Source: Anaerosacchariphilus polymeriproducens (GTDB lineage Bacteria > Bacillota > Clostridia > Lachnospirales > Lachnospiraceae). Taken from it: DNA of 64,000 nucleotides. The notes beneath the pieces are model-generated. The model was not told where the DNA came from and did no database searches. It saw only the letters and a list, made by a program, of their open reading frames with translations. Each line of letters begins with the position of its first letter. Within the stretch, counting starts at the first letter, position 1. Shown here one piece after another: positions 8,341 to 16,784 of the stretch. The position numbers were made by a program, and so were the translations under genes. The DNA is taken from assembly GCF_003363435.1 (NCBI RefSeq), contig NZ_QRCT01000050.1, forward strand, positions 351,445-415,444, read 5' to 3'.

Positions 8341-9669
8341 ATGCAAAACAAAAAACTTGAATTTATAAGGTTATTAATGATTGTAATTAATTTTGTTATT
8401 GTTTTAGTTCTTGCCATAATCATTTACATAACGACCGGAAAAATTTGTGAAAGTTTTCAAGCAGAGGAATTTATCAATAGGATTCATGCGGTTCCTTTGA
8501 AACGAGAATGGATTTTTTGTATATCTGCAGGAGGTTACCTGATTTGGGCTATATCATTTTGGGTCAGGGAACGATTAAAAAAGAAGTGTAACAGCTCATT
8601 TATTCCATTTTATTTCTTTCTCTTTGATGTTGTATTTGCGATTATTATAATGAGAGTTCTCAATATGAGTTATAATGGAATTATGTTATTAGTAATCGCG
8701 AATGTGATTATGAACCTTCGTGAACAAAAAGGGATGCTATGGGCTTTGATCATAGCTGTAATTATTTTTGTGCTGGCAGACTATGACTTTCTTTCTATCC
8801 GGTATCGAATGTGCTCGATCAATGACTATATCAGATATTATGATTCATCGGTGCAAATGTATTTATTAGGTTTGAAAAATATTATTATATCGATCAATAT
8901 TATTATTTTTATTATCTTTATTATATTTCTAATGTTAGAACAATTGGAGGAAAATAATAAAGTAAAAGAGTTATATCAGGAAATAACCAAAGCCAATACG
9001 GAACTAAAAATTGCAAATGTACAACTGAAAGATTACGCAATACAAACAGAAAAGCTGGGAGAGACAAGAGAAAGAAACCGGTTGGCCAGGGAAATCCATG
9101 ATACGTTAGGTCATGCCCTTACCGGGATTTCTGCGGGGTTAGATGCCTGTGTTGAAATGATAGAAGAAGATCCTTTGATGGCGAAGAATCAACTTTCCGT
9201 GATAGGAGAGGTAGCCAGACAAGGGATAAAAGATGTGCGCAGGTCTGTGAATGAGTTGAGAGCCGATGCATTAGAACGATATAGTTTGCAGAATGCTATT
9301 CAAAAATTGATAGAGGATATTACTTCGGTATCTCATTTGCAGATATTTTATGAATCAACGATAGAAAACTTAAAATTCAGTGCAGATGAAGAGGAAACAA
9401 TTTACCGGGTGGTTCAAGAAGGAATTACCAATGCAATTCGTCATGGAAAGGCTACTGTAATTAGAATCCAAATTTCCAAAAAAAATGAAATGTTGGAATT
9501 AATAATAAAAGATAATGGCAGGGGGTGTAAAAAGATAAAACCGGGATTTGGTACAAGACATATTCAAGAACGAGTAGAGATGCTTCGTGGCAGTACTAAT
9601 TATGATGGAACAGATGGATTTAAAATCAGTGTAAATATTCCAATAAGGTGGGGAGAAAATTATGATTAA
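8341..9669 (+). CDS. NarL-type membrane histidine kinase (HisKA_3)
   Basis: This 442-residue kinase has several N-terminal membrane spans (about residues 10-32, 55-75, 85-105, 115-135 and 175-200). A coiled-coil linker leads to the dimerisation motif RNRLAREIHDTLGHALTG, with the phosphoacceptor His in the REIHD context of the NarX/DesK/LiaS class. The C-terminal ATPase has an N box (ITNAIRHGKA) and a G box (DNGRGC). It overlaps the response regulator by eight bases, so the pair is coupled. Its large membrane part with little extracellular loop suggests that the signal may come from a partner protein, such as the anchored binding protein encoded third in the operon. Confidence 0.92.
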   Translation: MQNKKLEFIRLLMIVINFVIVLVLAIIIYITTGKICESFQAEEFINRIHAVPLKREWIFCISAGGYLIWAISFWVRERLKKKCNSSFIPFYFFLFDVVFAIIIMRVLNMSYNGIMLLVIANVIMNLREQKGMLWALIIAVIIFVLADYDFLSIRYRMCSINDYIRYYDSSVQMYLLGLKNIIISINIIIFIIFIIFLMLEQLEENNKVKELYQEITKANTELKIANVQLKDYAIQTEKLGETRERNRLAREIHDTLGHALTGISAGLDACVEMIEEDPLMAKNQLSVIGEVARQGIKDVRRSVNELRADALERYSLQNAIQKLIEDITSVSHLQIFYESTIENLKFSADEEETIYRVVQEGITNAIRHGKATVIRIQISKKNEMLELIIKDNGRGCKKIKPGFGTRHIQERVEMLRGSTNYDGTDGFKISVNIPIRWGENYD

Positions 9670-10342
9670 AGTATTAGTTGCAGATGATCAGGAGTTAATT
9701 CGTCATAGTCTTAAATTTGTATTAGAAGGAAAAGTAGATATTGAGGTGACTGAAGCAGTTGAAAATGGAAGAGAAGTAATTAAAAGTGTTAGAAAGAGCA
9801 AGCCTGATGTTATTCTCATGGATGTAAGGATGCCTGAAATGGATGGAGTGCATTGCACTCAAATCATAAAAGAAAATTATCCCGAAATAAAAATTATTAT
9901 TCTGACTACGTTTGATGATGATGAATATGTTTACAATGCACTGAAACATGGAGCCAGCGGGTATCTGTTAAAGGGAGTCAAAATGAATGAGATCGTACAG
10001 GCTGTTTATACTGTGTACAATGGCGGGTCCATGATAAATACAGATGTAGCAAGCAGGGTTCTGCACTGGTTCTCCAAGATGGCAAAAGCAGATTATTCTA
10101 TGGGGGTAGACCATATGAAGACTTCTCAGCTTAGTAAAACAGAATGGAAGATCATTTGTCAGGTAGGATACGGATTGTCAAATAAAGAAATTTCACAAAA
10201 ACTTATGCTTTCAGAAGGTACTGTTAGAAATTATTTAAGCCAGAGTTTGAATAAATTGGAATTTAGAGATAGAACCCAATTAGCTATTTGGGCGGTACAG
10301 ACAGGTTTATGCGTGCAGGATAAGGAGGAGGAAGATGATTAA
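9662..10342 (+). CDS. NarL/LuxR-family response regulator
   Basis: This 226-residue regulator has a receiver domain with the acidic pair (VADDQ), phosphoacceptor Asp in VILMDVRMPEMDG, a Thr/Lys pair (ILTTF, LLKGV) and a C-terminal LuxR-type helix-turn-helix (GLSNKEISQKLMLSEGTVRNYLSQ). It overlaps the kinase upstream and the binding protein downstream by eight bases each. The tight coupling indicates a single signalling unit. A likely target is the adjacent rbs-like transporter, though no binding site could be identified. Confidence 0.93.
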   Translation: MIKVLVADDQELIRHSLKFVLEGKVDIEVTEAVENGREVIKSVRKSKPDVILMDVRMPEMDGVHCTQIIKENYPEIKIIILTTFDDDEYVYNALKHGASGYLLKGVKMNEIVQAVYTVYNGGSMINTDVASRVLHWFSKMAKADYSMGVDHMKTSQLSKTEWKIICQVGYGLSNKEISQKLMLSEGTVRNYLSQSLNKLEFRDRTQLAIWAVQTGLCVQDKEEEDD

Positions 10343-11648
10343 AGTACATAGGATAAAACTCCTCTTTCTTGCAGTAGTGGGATTTATTATTGTGTTTCTG
10401 ATTTTTATGAATAAAGAAAAAGAAACAGTAACACTTGAGTTTGGCATGTTTGCAGGCAGTAATTGGGAGGTTCCGAATGGTAACTGCTATGCAATTATTG
10501 ATTCGGCAATTAAGCGCTTTGAGAAGGAAAATCCCGGAGTGAAAATTCATTATTCATCGGGGATTTTGAAAGAAGATTATTCGGAATGGTTTTCTAAGCA
10601 GTTGTTATTGGGGAAAGAACCAGATGTTTTTATGGTATTGGAAGATGATTTTATTACATTTTCTTCGATTGGTGTATTGAAAAATTTAGATAAGTTTATA
10701 AACAACGATAAAGGGTTCAAAAAAGAAGCTTTCTATTCTTCTGTCTTGGGAGAAGGGCGGTATGAGGAGAGCCAGTATGCACTGCCTTATGAAACCGTTC
10801 CTGTACTTATGTTTGCCAATAAAACCTTATTGAAGTCAGAAGGCATAGAAATTCCGGACAGAGATTGGACCTGGGATAAGTTTTATGAAATCTGTGAAAA
10901 GGTGACAAAGGATACAGATGCAGATGGTGTAGTCGACCAATTTGGCTCCTATGACTATTCCTGGGAAAACGCAGTTTTTGCCAATGGAGGGAAGTTGTTT
11001 CAGGATAAAGGAAGTAAATGTTATGTAGGATCAGATAATGTTGTAGAAGCTGTCAAATTTGTATACAAGTTAAATCAGTTGAATCAGAATCATCAAGTAA
11101 CATCCGAAGAATTTGATTCTGGCAAGGTAGCTTTCAGACCTTTTCCCTTTTCTGAGTTTAGGAGCTATCAGGATTATCCATTAAAAGTAAAAAAATATTC
11201 GAATTTTGAATGGGATTGTATTACAATGCCGGCAGGTCCGAAGGGAGATAATATTTCTCAGATCAGTACTCTTCAGATTGGAATCAGTGCCAGGACGACC
11301 AAAGAACAGCTGGCTTGGAAATTTATCAAATATTTGACCTATAACCCTCAAACACAATTAGATATTTACCGCTATTCGCAAGGGGCTTCTGTCTTAAAGG
11401 AAGTGACAGAATCTGAAGTAGTTAATGAAGAATTGAAAAAAGAAGTAGAGAAAGGAGCAAGAATTATAGATAATGTATTGCTGAGCAGGATTATTGAACA
11501 TGCCCGGACAGTTCCAAAATTTCCGAAATATAAAACAACTAAGATTATGGTAGAGAATCAAATAGATCAGATTCTACAGTCGGATGATAATAAAAGAAGT
11601 TCTTTAATGGCGATACAATGGGAAATCGACAAATTTTTGAAAAAATAG
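10335..11648 (+). CDS. Membrane-anchored extracellular solute-binding protein (family 1), possible sensor partner
   Basis: This 437-residue type 1 solute-binding protein shows the sugar-binding pattern IIDSAIKRFEKENPGVKI near residues 54-71 and the DWTWDKFYEICEKVT motif near 178. The N-terminus has a single hydrophobic segment (about residues 9-27) with no lipobox Cys, so it is anchored rather than lipidated. No permease or ATPase gene accompanies it. Its start overlaps the response regulator's stop, placing it in a kinase-regulator-binding protein operon. The organisation resembles known three-component sugar sensors, such as XylFII-LytS-YesN of clostridia, although the families differ. Ligand sensing is therefore inferred. 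Confidence 0.82.
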   Translation: MIKVHRIKLLFLAVVGFIIVFLIFMNKEKETVTLEFGMFAGSNWEVPNGNCYAIIDSAIKRFEKENPGVKIHYSSGILKEDYSEWFSKQLLLGKEPDVFMVLEDDFITFSSIGVLKNLDKFINNDKGFKKEAFYSSVLGEGRYEESQYALPYETVPVLMFANKTLLKSEGIEIPDRDWTWDKFYEICEKVTKDTDADGVVDQFGSYDYSWENAVFANGGKLFQDKGSKCYVGSDNVVEAVKFVYKLNQLNQNHQVTSEEFDSGKVAFRPFPFSEFRSYQDYPLKVKKYSNFEWDCITMPAGPKGDNISQISTLQIGISARTTKEQLAWKFIKYLTYNPQTQLDIYRYSQGASVLKEVTESEVVNEELKKEVEKGARIIDNVLLSRIIEHARTVPKFPKYKTTKIMVENQIDQILQSDDNKRSSLMAIQWEIDKFLKK

Positions 11649-11771
11649 TTTAAAAAGTATAAAAAACACTCCATTTTTATGAAATAATTACAATATTATA
11701 GGGAAAAATGACAAACAAGGAAATTAAGAATTAACTTATGTTAGAATTAAAAAAAATGGAGGTGTATCAAT

Positions 11772-12236
11772 ATGAGTAAAAAAATTTTTTTAGCTGCGCC
11801 ATTTAAAGGTCTGGTTAATCACGACACTTCATTATTAGAATCAGGTACCAAAAGCAAGATAACAGAGTTAATTCACTTTTTTGAAAAAAGGGGTCATGTT
11901 GTCCATAATGCTCATCAGCGAGAAGCTTGGGGAAAAGAATTTATGACTCCGGAACAATGTACGAAAATTGATTATGAAGAAATTAAAAATTGTGATATAT
12001 TTGTTGCTTTTCCGGGTATACCTGCTTCACCAGGCACGCATATAGAAATTGGATGGGCATCAGCATTTAAAAAGAAAATAGTTTTGCTGCTTTTTGAAAA
12101 CGAAGAATATTATGCCTATTTAGTAAGAGGGCTACATAGTGTATTGGATGTCAAATATATTGTTTATAGGGAGAAAAAAGATTATTTGGAAGAATTAGAT
12201 GTATTTCTGAAGGAGATGGGAGCCAATGAAATATAA
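11772..12236 (+). CDS. bcmB: Nucleoside 2-deoxyribosyltransferase-like N-glycosidase (BcmB/MilB-like, hydroxymethyl-CMP hydrolase)
   Basis: This 154-residue protein has the fold signature of the nucleoside 2-deoxyribosyltransferase family. It opens with a strand and phosphate-site loop (KIFLAAPFKGL) and has a DIFVAFPGIPASPGTHIEIGWA segment (shown in part) that carries the catalytic Glu in a GTHIEIG context. Relatives MilB and BlsM cleave the glycosidic bond of (hydroxymethyl-)CMP. The next gene is a cytidylate hydroxymethylase homologue, overlapping by eleven bases, so release of 5-hydroxymethylcytosine from HmCMP is the expected reaction. A GGAGGTG ribosome site precedes the ATG. The symbol is assigned by analogy with the C. 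botulinum bacimethrin cluster. The family call is strong, while the exact substrate is inferred from context. Confidence 0.8.
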   Translation: MSKKIFLAAPFKGLVNHDTSLLESGTKSKITELIHFFEKRGHVVHNAHQREAWGKEFMTPEQCTKIDYEEIKNCDIFVAFPGIPASPGTHIEIGWASAFKKKIVLLLFENEEYYAYLVRGLHSVLDVKYIVYREKKDYLEELDVFLKEMGANEI

Positions 12237-13212
12237 AAACTTTGAGGAAGCATATATTGAAAATCTGCGTGAGACTTATTGTAATCCGGAGTTCGAGAAT
12301 AGTCCACGGGGTTATAAAAGCAGAGAACGATTGAACTGTACGATTGAAATTGAAAATCCCATTGAGCGTGTATGCTATTTACCGGCCAGAAAAGAAAATA
12401 TAATTTTTAATTTTGCAGAGGCTATTTGGTATTTGTCGGGAAGCAACAGTCTTGAATTTATTGATTACTATGCAAGTAATATGAAAAAATATTCAGCAGA
12501 TGGTAAAACTTTGAAAGGTACTGCATATGGACCTAAAATTTTTACTTTTGGATCAAATGCAATCAATCAGTGGAACAGACTGATTGATATTTTTAAAGAA
12601 GATCCGGATACAAAAAGAGGTTTTGTGCAAATATTTGATGCAAACGAAGATTTGCATCTGACCAATATTGATGTATCCTGCACCATCGGACTTCAATTCT
12701 TTCAGAGAAAAAACGCATTATATACTTGCGGATATATGAGAGCAAATGATGCTTACAGAGGAATTGTAAGTGACGTTTTTTCATTTACATTTATTCAGGA
12801 AATGCTGGCGACTCAGATGGGGCTAAAGGTAGGAAGATACTACCATAATATTGCAACTACCCACGTTTATGAACCTGATAACCAACACGTAGAAAGAATA
12901 TTGGTAGATAGTATTCATGATACTGTTTCAAAGTTTTGTTTTCCAACTATGCCTCATAAGAATAATTGGGATGATTTAAAAGTTGTATTGGAATATGAAG
13001 AACTTTTAAGAAATAAGAAAATAGAATTAAGTATAGAAAAGTTAAATAAGATTGGAATTGATAATTATTGGAAGCAGTTATTGCTTCTTTTTTCAATCTA
13101 TCAGGGAATATATTATAACAATAAAATTGAGTTTCATTTATACAAGTATCTATATCCTGTTTATCAGCATTTTGTAAAAAACAGATGGAGTGAAATGCTT
13201 AAGGAGGCATGA
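12226..13212 (+). CDS. bcmA: Thymidylate synthase-family CMP 5-hydroxymethylase (BcmA/MilA-like)
   Basis: This 328-residue protein of the thymidylate synthase fold has nucleophile Cys152 (VSCT). Spacings from it to Arg172, Asp175, Gly179 and residue 183 are identical to E. coli thymidylate synthase (Cys146, Arg166, Asp169, Gly173, Asn177). Residue 183 is Asp (GIVSD), where thymidylate synthases have the Asn that selects uracil. The same Asn-to-Asp change makes T4 dCMP hydroxymethylase and MilA cytosine-specific. The late substrate-site motif TTHVYEPDNQHVERI is recognisable. It should use methylene-tetrahydrofolate to make 5-hydroxymethyl-CMP, the first step of bacimethrin biosynthesis in C. 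botulinum. It overlaps both neighbours, forming a tight operon. Confidence 0.85.
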   Translation: MKYKNFEEAYIENLRETYCNPEFENSPRGYKSRERLNCTIEIENPIERVCYLPARKENIIFNFAEAIWYLSGSNSLEFIDYYASNMKKYSADGKTLKGTAYGPKIFTFGSNAINQWNRLIDIFKEDPDTKRGFVQIFDANEDLHLTNIDVSCTIGLQFFQRKNALYTCGYMRANDAYRGIVSDVFSFTFIQEMLATQMGLKVGRYYHNIATTHVYEPDNQHVERILVDSIHDTVSKFCFPTMPHKNNWDDLKVVLEYEELLRNKKIELSIEKLNKIGIDNYWKQLLLLFSIYQGIYYNNKIEFHLYKYLYPVYQHFVKNRWSEMLKEA

Positions 13213-13214
13213 AA

Positions 13215-13976
13215 ATGGGAACATCATGGAAAGAAACAGAAATCACCAAGAAATTTAATGAATATAATGATATGTTAGAGAACATCTTAGGGTTTCAAAC
13301 ATTGTTTGATCAAATTCAGAAAGACAGAAGTATAAAAACAATTCTTGATTATGGGTGTGGTCCGGGAAAGGTCTCTTACAGATTAGCTGGAATTAAAGAA
13401 GAATATTCTGTTATAGCTGTGGATGAGTCAGAAGGAATGCTGAATATTGCGCAAAATGAGCGTGCAAAAGAAAATATTCATTATCAATGCATTGCAAATG
13501 ATGATCTTTCATTTTTAGAAGACAGCTCAATAGATTGTGCGATTATATGTTTTGTTTTTATTAATAATTCCAATAAGGAACGTATTCTTAAGGTTGCAAA
13601 GGAAGTGTTCCGAGTTTTAAAGAAAAATGGCACATTATTTATTCTAGACTCTAATCCTGAAGCGATAGGATATGAATTCACAACATTTCAAAATGGGTTG
13701 AAGAACTTTAAATATAAGGATGGAGATAAGAAACAACAATATTTACATATACCAGGCAGTGATGATCTGATATTAGATGATTATTTTTGGTCCAGGGAAT
13801 TTTATTTATCATTTTTGAATAAAGCAGGTTTTAAAAATATTACAATTTTTGAACCTACGATAGATGCTTTATCTGAAGAATCCAGAAAAGAAGCAGAAAA
13901 AATATATAATGTAAAGGAGTGGAAAGACGAAAAAGAGCAGGCACCGTTCATTATATTTGATGCAGTTAAAAAATGA
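13215..13976 (+). CDS. SAM-dependent class I methyltransferase (candidate bacimethrin O-methyltransferase)
   Basis: The protein has a Rossmann methyltransferase core: motif I TILDYGCGPGKVSYRLA, an acidic motif II residue in VIAVDESEGML, and the later FRVLKKNGTLFILD strand, followed by a C-terminal cap that would form the acceptor pocket. An ATG at 13209 is one base from the AGGAGG, so the ATG at 13215 is the likelier start. Bacimethrin is a 2-methoxy pyrimidine, so the pathway needs one O-methylation, and this is the only methyltransferase in the operon. It sits between the hydroxymethylase and thiaminase I genes, overlapping both. The acceptor is inferred from context. Confidence 0.8.
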   Translation: MGTSWKETEITKKFNEYNDMLENILGFQTLFDQIQKDRSIKTILDYGCGPGKVSYRLAGIKEEYSVIAVDESEGMLNIAQNERAKENIHYQCIANDDLSFLEDSSIDCAIICFVFINNSNKERILKVAKEVFRVLKKNGTLFILDSNPEAIGYEFTTFQNGLKNFKYKDGDKKQQYLHIPGSDDLILDDYFWSREFYLSFLNKAGFKNITIFEPTIDALSEESRKEAEKIYNVKEWKDEKEQAPFIIFDAVKK

Positions 13977-13993
13977 TAAAGGAGGGAAAAACT

Positions 13994-15220
13994 ATGAAGG
14001 GTAAATTTTTAAATAGAAGGAGGATATCAATTATTATTTGTGTGCTGGTAATATTTGGGGGGCTATGCTATTTTAGCACGCAATGTTCTGCGGATGAAGA
14101 AAACAAAAAAAGCAATTTAAATGTTGCATTGTATGGTTATGTACCAGATTTGGAGCGGTTTAAAAATGCATTAGAAGAAAAGTGGAAAAAAGTAGAACCG
14201 CAAGTAGATTTGAATTTTGTAAGCTGGGATTGTTATGAATCTGACCCGCCTCAAAATTTAGATGTATTTGTTTTTGATGCGATTTATCTTTCTCATTTTG
14301 TAGAGAAAGAATATCTAACACCTTTAGATCCAAATGTCATTGAGAATAGATCGGATATCCTCCCCTTTGCCTTAGATGGATGCACAGTAAATGGTAAAAT
14401 TTACGCAATTCCACAAATCGTTTGTACAAATCTGCTATATACAAGGGCTGGGGATAATACATTAGATCATGTATCGACCGTACCTGAATTGTATCAGGCT
14501 ATTGGAGCACGCCAATCTACAGGATTAATACCGGAGGCTGATGAAGGGCTTTTGATTGACATGTCCGGGGGCACATCAAAGGTATGTATGTTTTTAGATG
14601 CTCTAATTGATAGAAACCAAAATTATACGGATTATGCTACACTTCCTGAGTTACCGGATTTGAATACAGATGCATTAAATAGTCTTGTACTTCTTCAGCG
14701 AATGGCCGGTGTAGAACAAGCCAATTATTGGCCCGATAATAGTGATGCCTATATTCGTGCAAAGTGGTTTGAAGAAGGTCATGGAAAAGCGTATCTCGGT
14801 TATACAGAAGCTATGTCAAAGATGGAAGGATTTGCCGACCAAGTAAATTTTAAGACACTATCTTTATCTGAAAATTCAAATATCCCTCTTTTTTATGGAG
14901 ATGTAGTAGGTATTAATAAGGCTGTCAGTGAAAAAGAAAAGCAGGAAACTGCAATTAAATTAGTTAATGTTATGACTTCTTGCCGTACGATGAAAGCATC
15001 ACTTTTGCCTGATAAAAAGAATTCGTACCCACAATACTTATTGCCGGCTAGAAAATCTGTCTACAATTCTATGAAAACGAAGTATCCTATTTATGGAAAA
15101 TTACAGGATATAGCAACGGATGCAAAAAATAAACTTTTTAGAGTCGGTGCGAATATCAGAGAATGGATGTTGCAGGCGAAACCGCTTGTAAAGAAGTATT
15201 TGGAAGAACATGTAAATTGA
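13994..15220 (+). CDS. bcmE: Secreted thiaminase I (BcmE-like)
   Basis: The protein has the periplasmic-binding-protein-like fold of thiaminase I. An arginine-rich N-terminus and hydrophobic signal (to about residue 28) precede a possible cleavage after CSA; no lipobox is seen. Cys144 in QIVCTNLLYT matches the catalytic Cys113 of the Paenibacillus enzyme, and Glu272 in LGYTEAM matches its Glu241. The spacing is 128 residues in both, so the active site looks intact. Thiaminase I replaces the thiazole of thiamin with another nucleophile. In C. botulinum it belongs to the bacimethrin cluster and can exchange the pyrimidine to give methoxythiamin. An AAAGGAGGG site fixes the ATG at 13994 rather than the ATG overlapping the previous stop. 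Confidence 0.87.
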   Translation: MKGKFLNRRRISIIICVLVIFGGLCYFSTQCSADEENKKSNLNVALYGYVPDLERFKNALEEKWKKVEPQVDLNFVSWDCYESDPPQNLDVFVFDAIYLSHFVEKEYLTPLDPNVIENRSDILPFALDGCTVNGKIYAIPQIVCTNLLYTRAGDNTLDHVSTVPELYQAIGARQSTGLIPEADEGLLIDMSGGTSKVCMFLDALIDRNQNYTDYATLPELPDLNTDALNSLVLLQRMAGVEQANYWPDNSDAYIRAKWFEEGHGKAYLGYTEAMSKMEGFADQVNFKTLSLSENSNIPLFYGDVVGINKAVSEKEKQETAIKLVNVMTSCRTMKASLLPDKKNSYPQYLLPARKSVYNSMKTKYPIYGKLQDIATDAKNKLFRVGANIREWMLQAKPLVKKYLEEHVN

Positions 15221-15314
15221 AATTTATACAATGGTAAGGATTGACATTGCAATACAAAACATGTAAAAATAGTAAGGTAATTAACTATTTATTCGATACT
15301 TAAATGGAGGAAAC

Positions 15315-15800
15315 ATGAAAAAATCATTATTATTTTGTTTGATAATTACTATTAGCATTATAGATATTTTTTGTCTTAAAAATGCATTTGAATTTTCAGT
15401 AAATAATATTGTTTTAGATAGCAGTGAAAATAATGTAGCGTTGATTGTTATAATACCAATGATTATTGCTTTTGTTATTTTTATTGTTACAATTCTTAAC
15501 TTACTATCTGGTATAACAGGTCTATTTTATTTAAGAGAAGTAGAGTTGCATCTAAAAGACTTTTTATATAAAAAAAAGAATAATTTTCTAACTAAATTAA
15601 TTAAAATTGTAGGATATGGGTTTATATCAATATATTTTATTCTTTTAGATGATTCAATTAGAAATAGAAATTATTATGGTATTGTTTTTAGTCTTTTAGC
15701 TATATGTATTACTATTTTATATGTGATATGGTTTACTGGAATTATTAATGGATATCATATTAAACAGGAGAATAGAACTTTGATAGATATAGAGTATTGA
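15315..15800 (+). CDS. Hypothetical membrane protein (four spans)
   Basis: This 161-residue protein is of unrecognised family. Hydrophobic segments lie at about residues 4-21, 43-68, 94-112 and 121-143, with a Lys-rich loop near 85-95. A GGAGG ribosome site precedes the ATG, and a TTGACA with a weak -10 lies at 15241-15269, so it may have its own promoter. It follows the thiaminase gene by 94 bases. Whether it takes part in export or immunity of the antivitamin pathway cannot be said. Its base composition is more AT-rich than the genes upstream. Confidence 0.6.
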   Translation: MKKSLLFCLIITISIIDIFCLKNAFEFSVNNIVLDSSENNVALIVIIPMIIAFVIFIVTILNLLSGITGLFYLREVELHLKDFLYKKKNNFLTKLIKIVGYGFISIYFILLDDSIRNRNYYGIVFSLLAICITILYVIWFTGIINGYHIKQENRTLIDIEY

Positions 15801-16010
15801 TAGAGCAATCGTAAATATATGAAATCTTGGAGGTGATATGTATCAACGTCTTTGAAAAACTTGAGCATATTATAAAACTTCGTTCGAAGGTATTGTATGC
15901 TGAGTAGGAACGTAATAGTGAATCAAAAACTATGAGGTTTCAGAAGTTTGAAAAGTAATAAAAGCGATTAAATGAAGTATAAGATAAAAAATAGTAAGCA
16001 AGTCAGAATA

Positions 16011-16038
16011 AGCCTTGAGAGTATGAAGTCTCAAGGCT
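16011..16038. terminator. Bidirectional hairpin between convergent genes
   Basis: A perfect ten-base-pair stem (AGCCTTGAGA / TCTCAAGGCT) with an eight-base loop lies between the membrane-protein gene and the convergent permease genes. T residues follow mainly in the plus direction. The 15801-16010 stretch before it holds no gene I can support, only short interrupted frames. Confidence 0.65.
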
Positions 16039-16064
16039 TAACTTTTGTCTGTTTTCAGGAGAAA

Positions 16065-16784
16065 TCAGATATTATTTAATTGGATAGCCTTCACAGGACA
16101 GGACATGACAGTATCTCTTAAACGCTCTGAATCATAAATAACATATTTTTTTAAGCTTGCTTTTTTACCATCCATTATAAAAAGCTCAGGATATTTTTTT
16201 GTACAGACGGTACAACCCATGCAGGCTTTTTCATTAATATAAATTTCTGCTTTTTCTTCTTCGTTCTCTTGTGGTAGATCTTCGTCTTTTATAATCTTTG
16301 ATCCAATCCAAGAAAATATTAAAATAGCTATTATTGTTAATATCCAACGAATCATCATAAACTTAGGACCTAAAAATTTGGCTTCATTCAAAAGCATTGG
16401 GATTTTTATAACTGCCCATGAACTTAAAATAATAATAATATTCTTAATGGATGCCCCTTTTTTATGCAGCATTACACAGAATGGGAAAGCAGCATAAATA
16501 GGACCGGCAGAAACACTACCGAATAAAAAGGATAAAATAACGCCTTTGATTTTGGCATCTTTACCTAAAAATTTCATAATTGTTTCTTTAGGAATCCAAG
16601 TATCAAGCAGTGCTGTTAAAACAAAGATAACAGGCATGATCATTAACATTTCAATAATGTAATATTTGCTGTTTTTAATTCCTTGTAATCCTAATTGTGG
16701 ATTGACGATTGTTAGAATTATATATGCAAGTACAACTATGACCATAAATAAATTCCCTTTTATAAAATTTATAAGTTTATTCAT
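16065..16784 (-). CDS. Permease (ArsP_1/DUF318-type half) with C-terminal ferredoxin domain
   Basis: This 239-residue protein has five or so membrane spans with the conserved FGSVSAGPIYAAFPF segment of the PF03773 permease family. A cytoplasmic tail then carries an Fe-S motif: Cys-x2-Cys-x2-Cys (CMGCTVC) and a distal Cys-Pro (MSCPVKAI), typical of a single 4Fe-4S ferredoxin. It overlaps the upstream gene by four bases, and the two halves probably form one transporter. Related proteins move arsenicals or other thiol-reactive or redox-active solutes. The ferredoxin tail suggests a redox-linked process. The substrate is unknown. A Crp-family regulator is divergent from the operon. Confidence 0.8.
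   Translation of the reverse strand: MNKLINFIKGNLFMVIVVLAYIILTIVNPQLGLQGIKNSKYYIIEMLMIMPVIFVLTALLDTWIPKETIMKFLGKDAKIKGVILSFLFGSVSAGPIYAAFPFCVMLHKKGASIKNIIIILSSWAVIKIPMLLNEAKFLGPKFMMIRWILTIIAILIFSWIGSKIIKDEDLPQENEEEKAEIYINEKACMGCTVCTKKYPELFIMDGKKASLKKYVIYDSERLRDTVMSCPVKAIQLNNI

Noticed and set aside
15834..15908. GTG frame of about 24 codons (ICINVFEKLEHII) behind GGAGG
   Set aside because: It is short, stops at TAG and has no recognisable similarity; it may be a gene remnant but cannot be supported.
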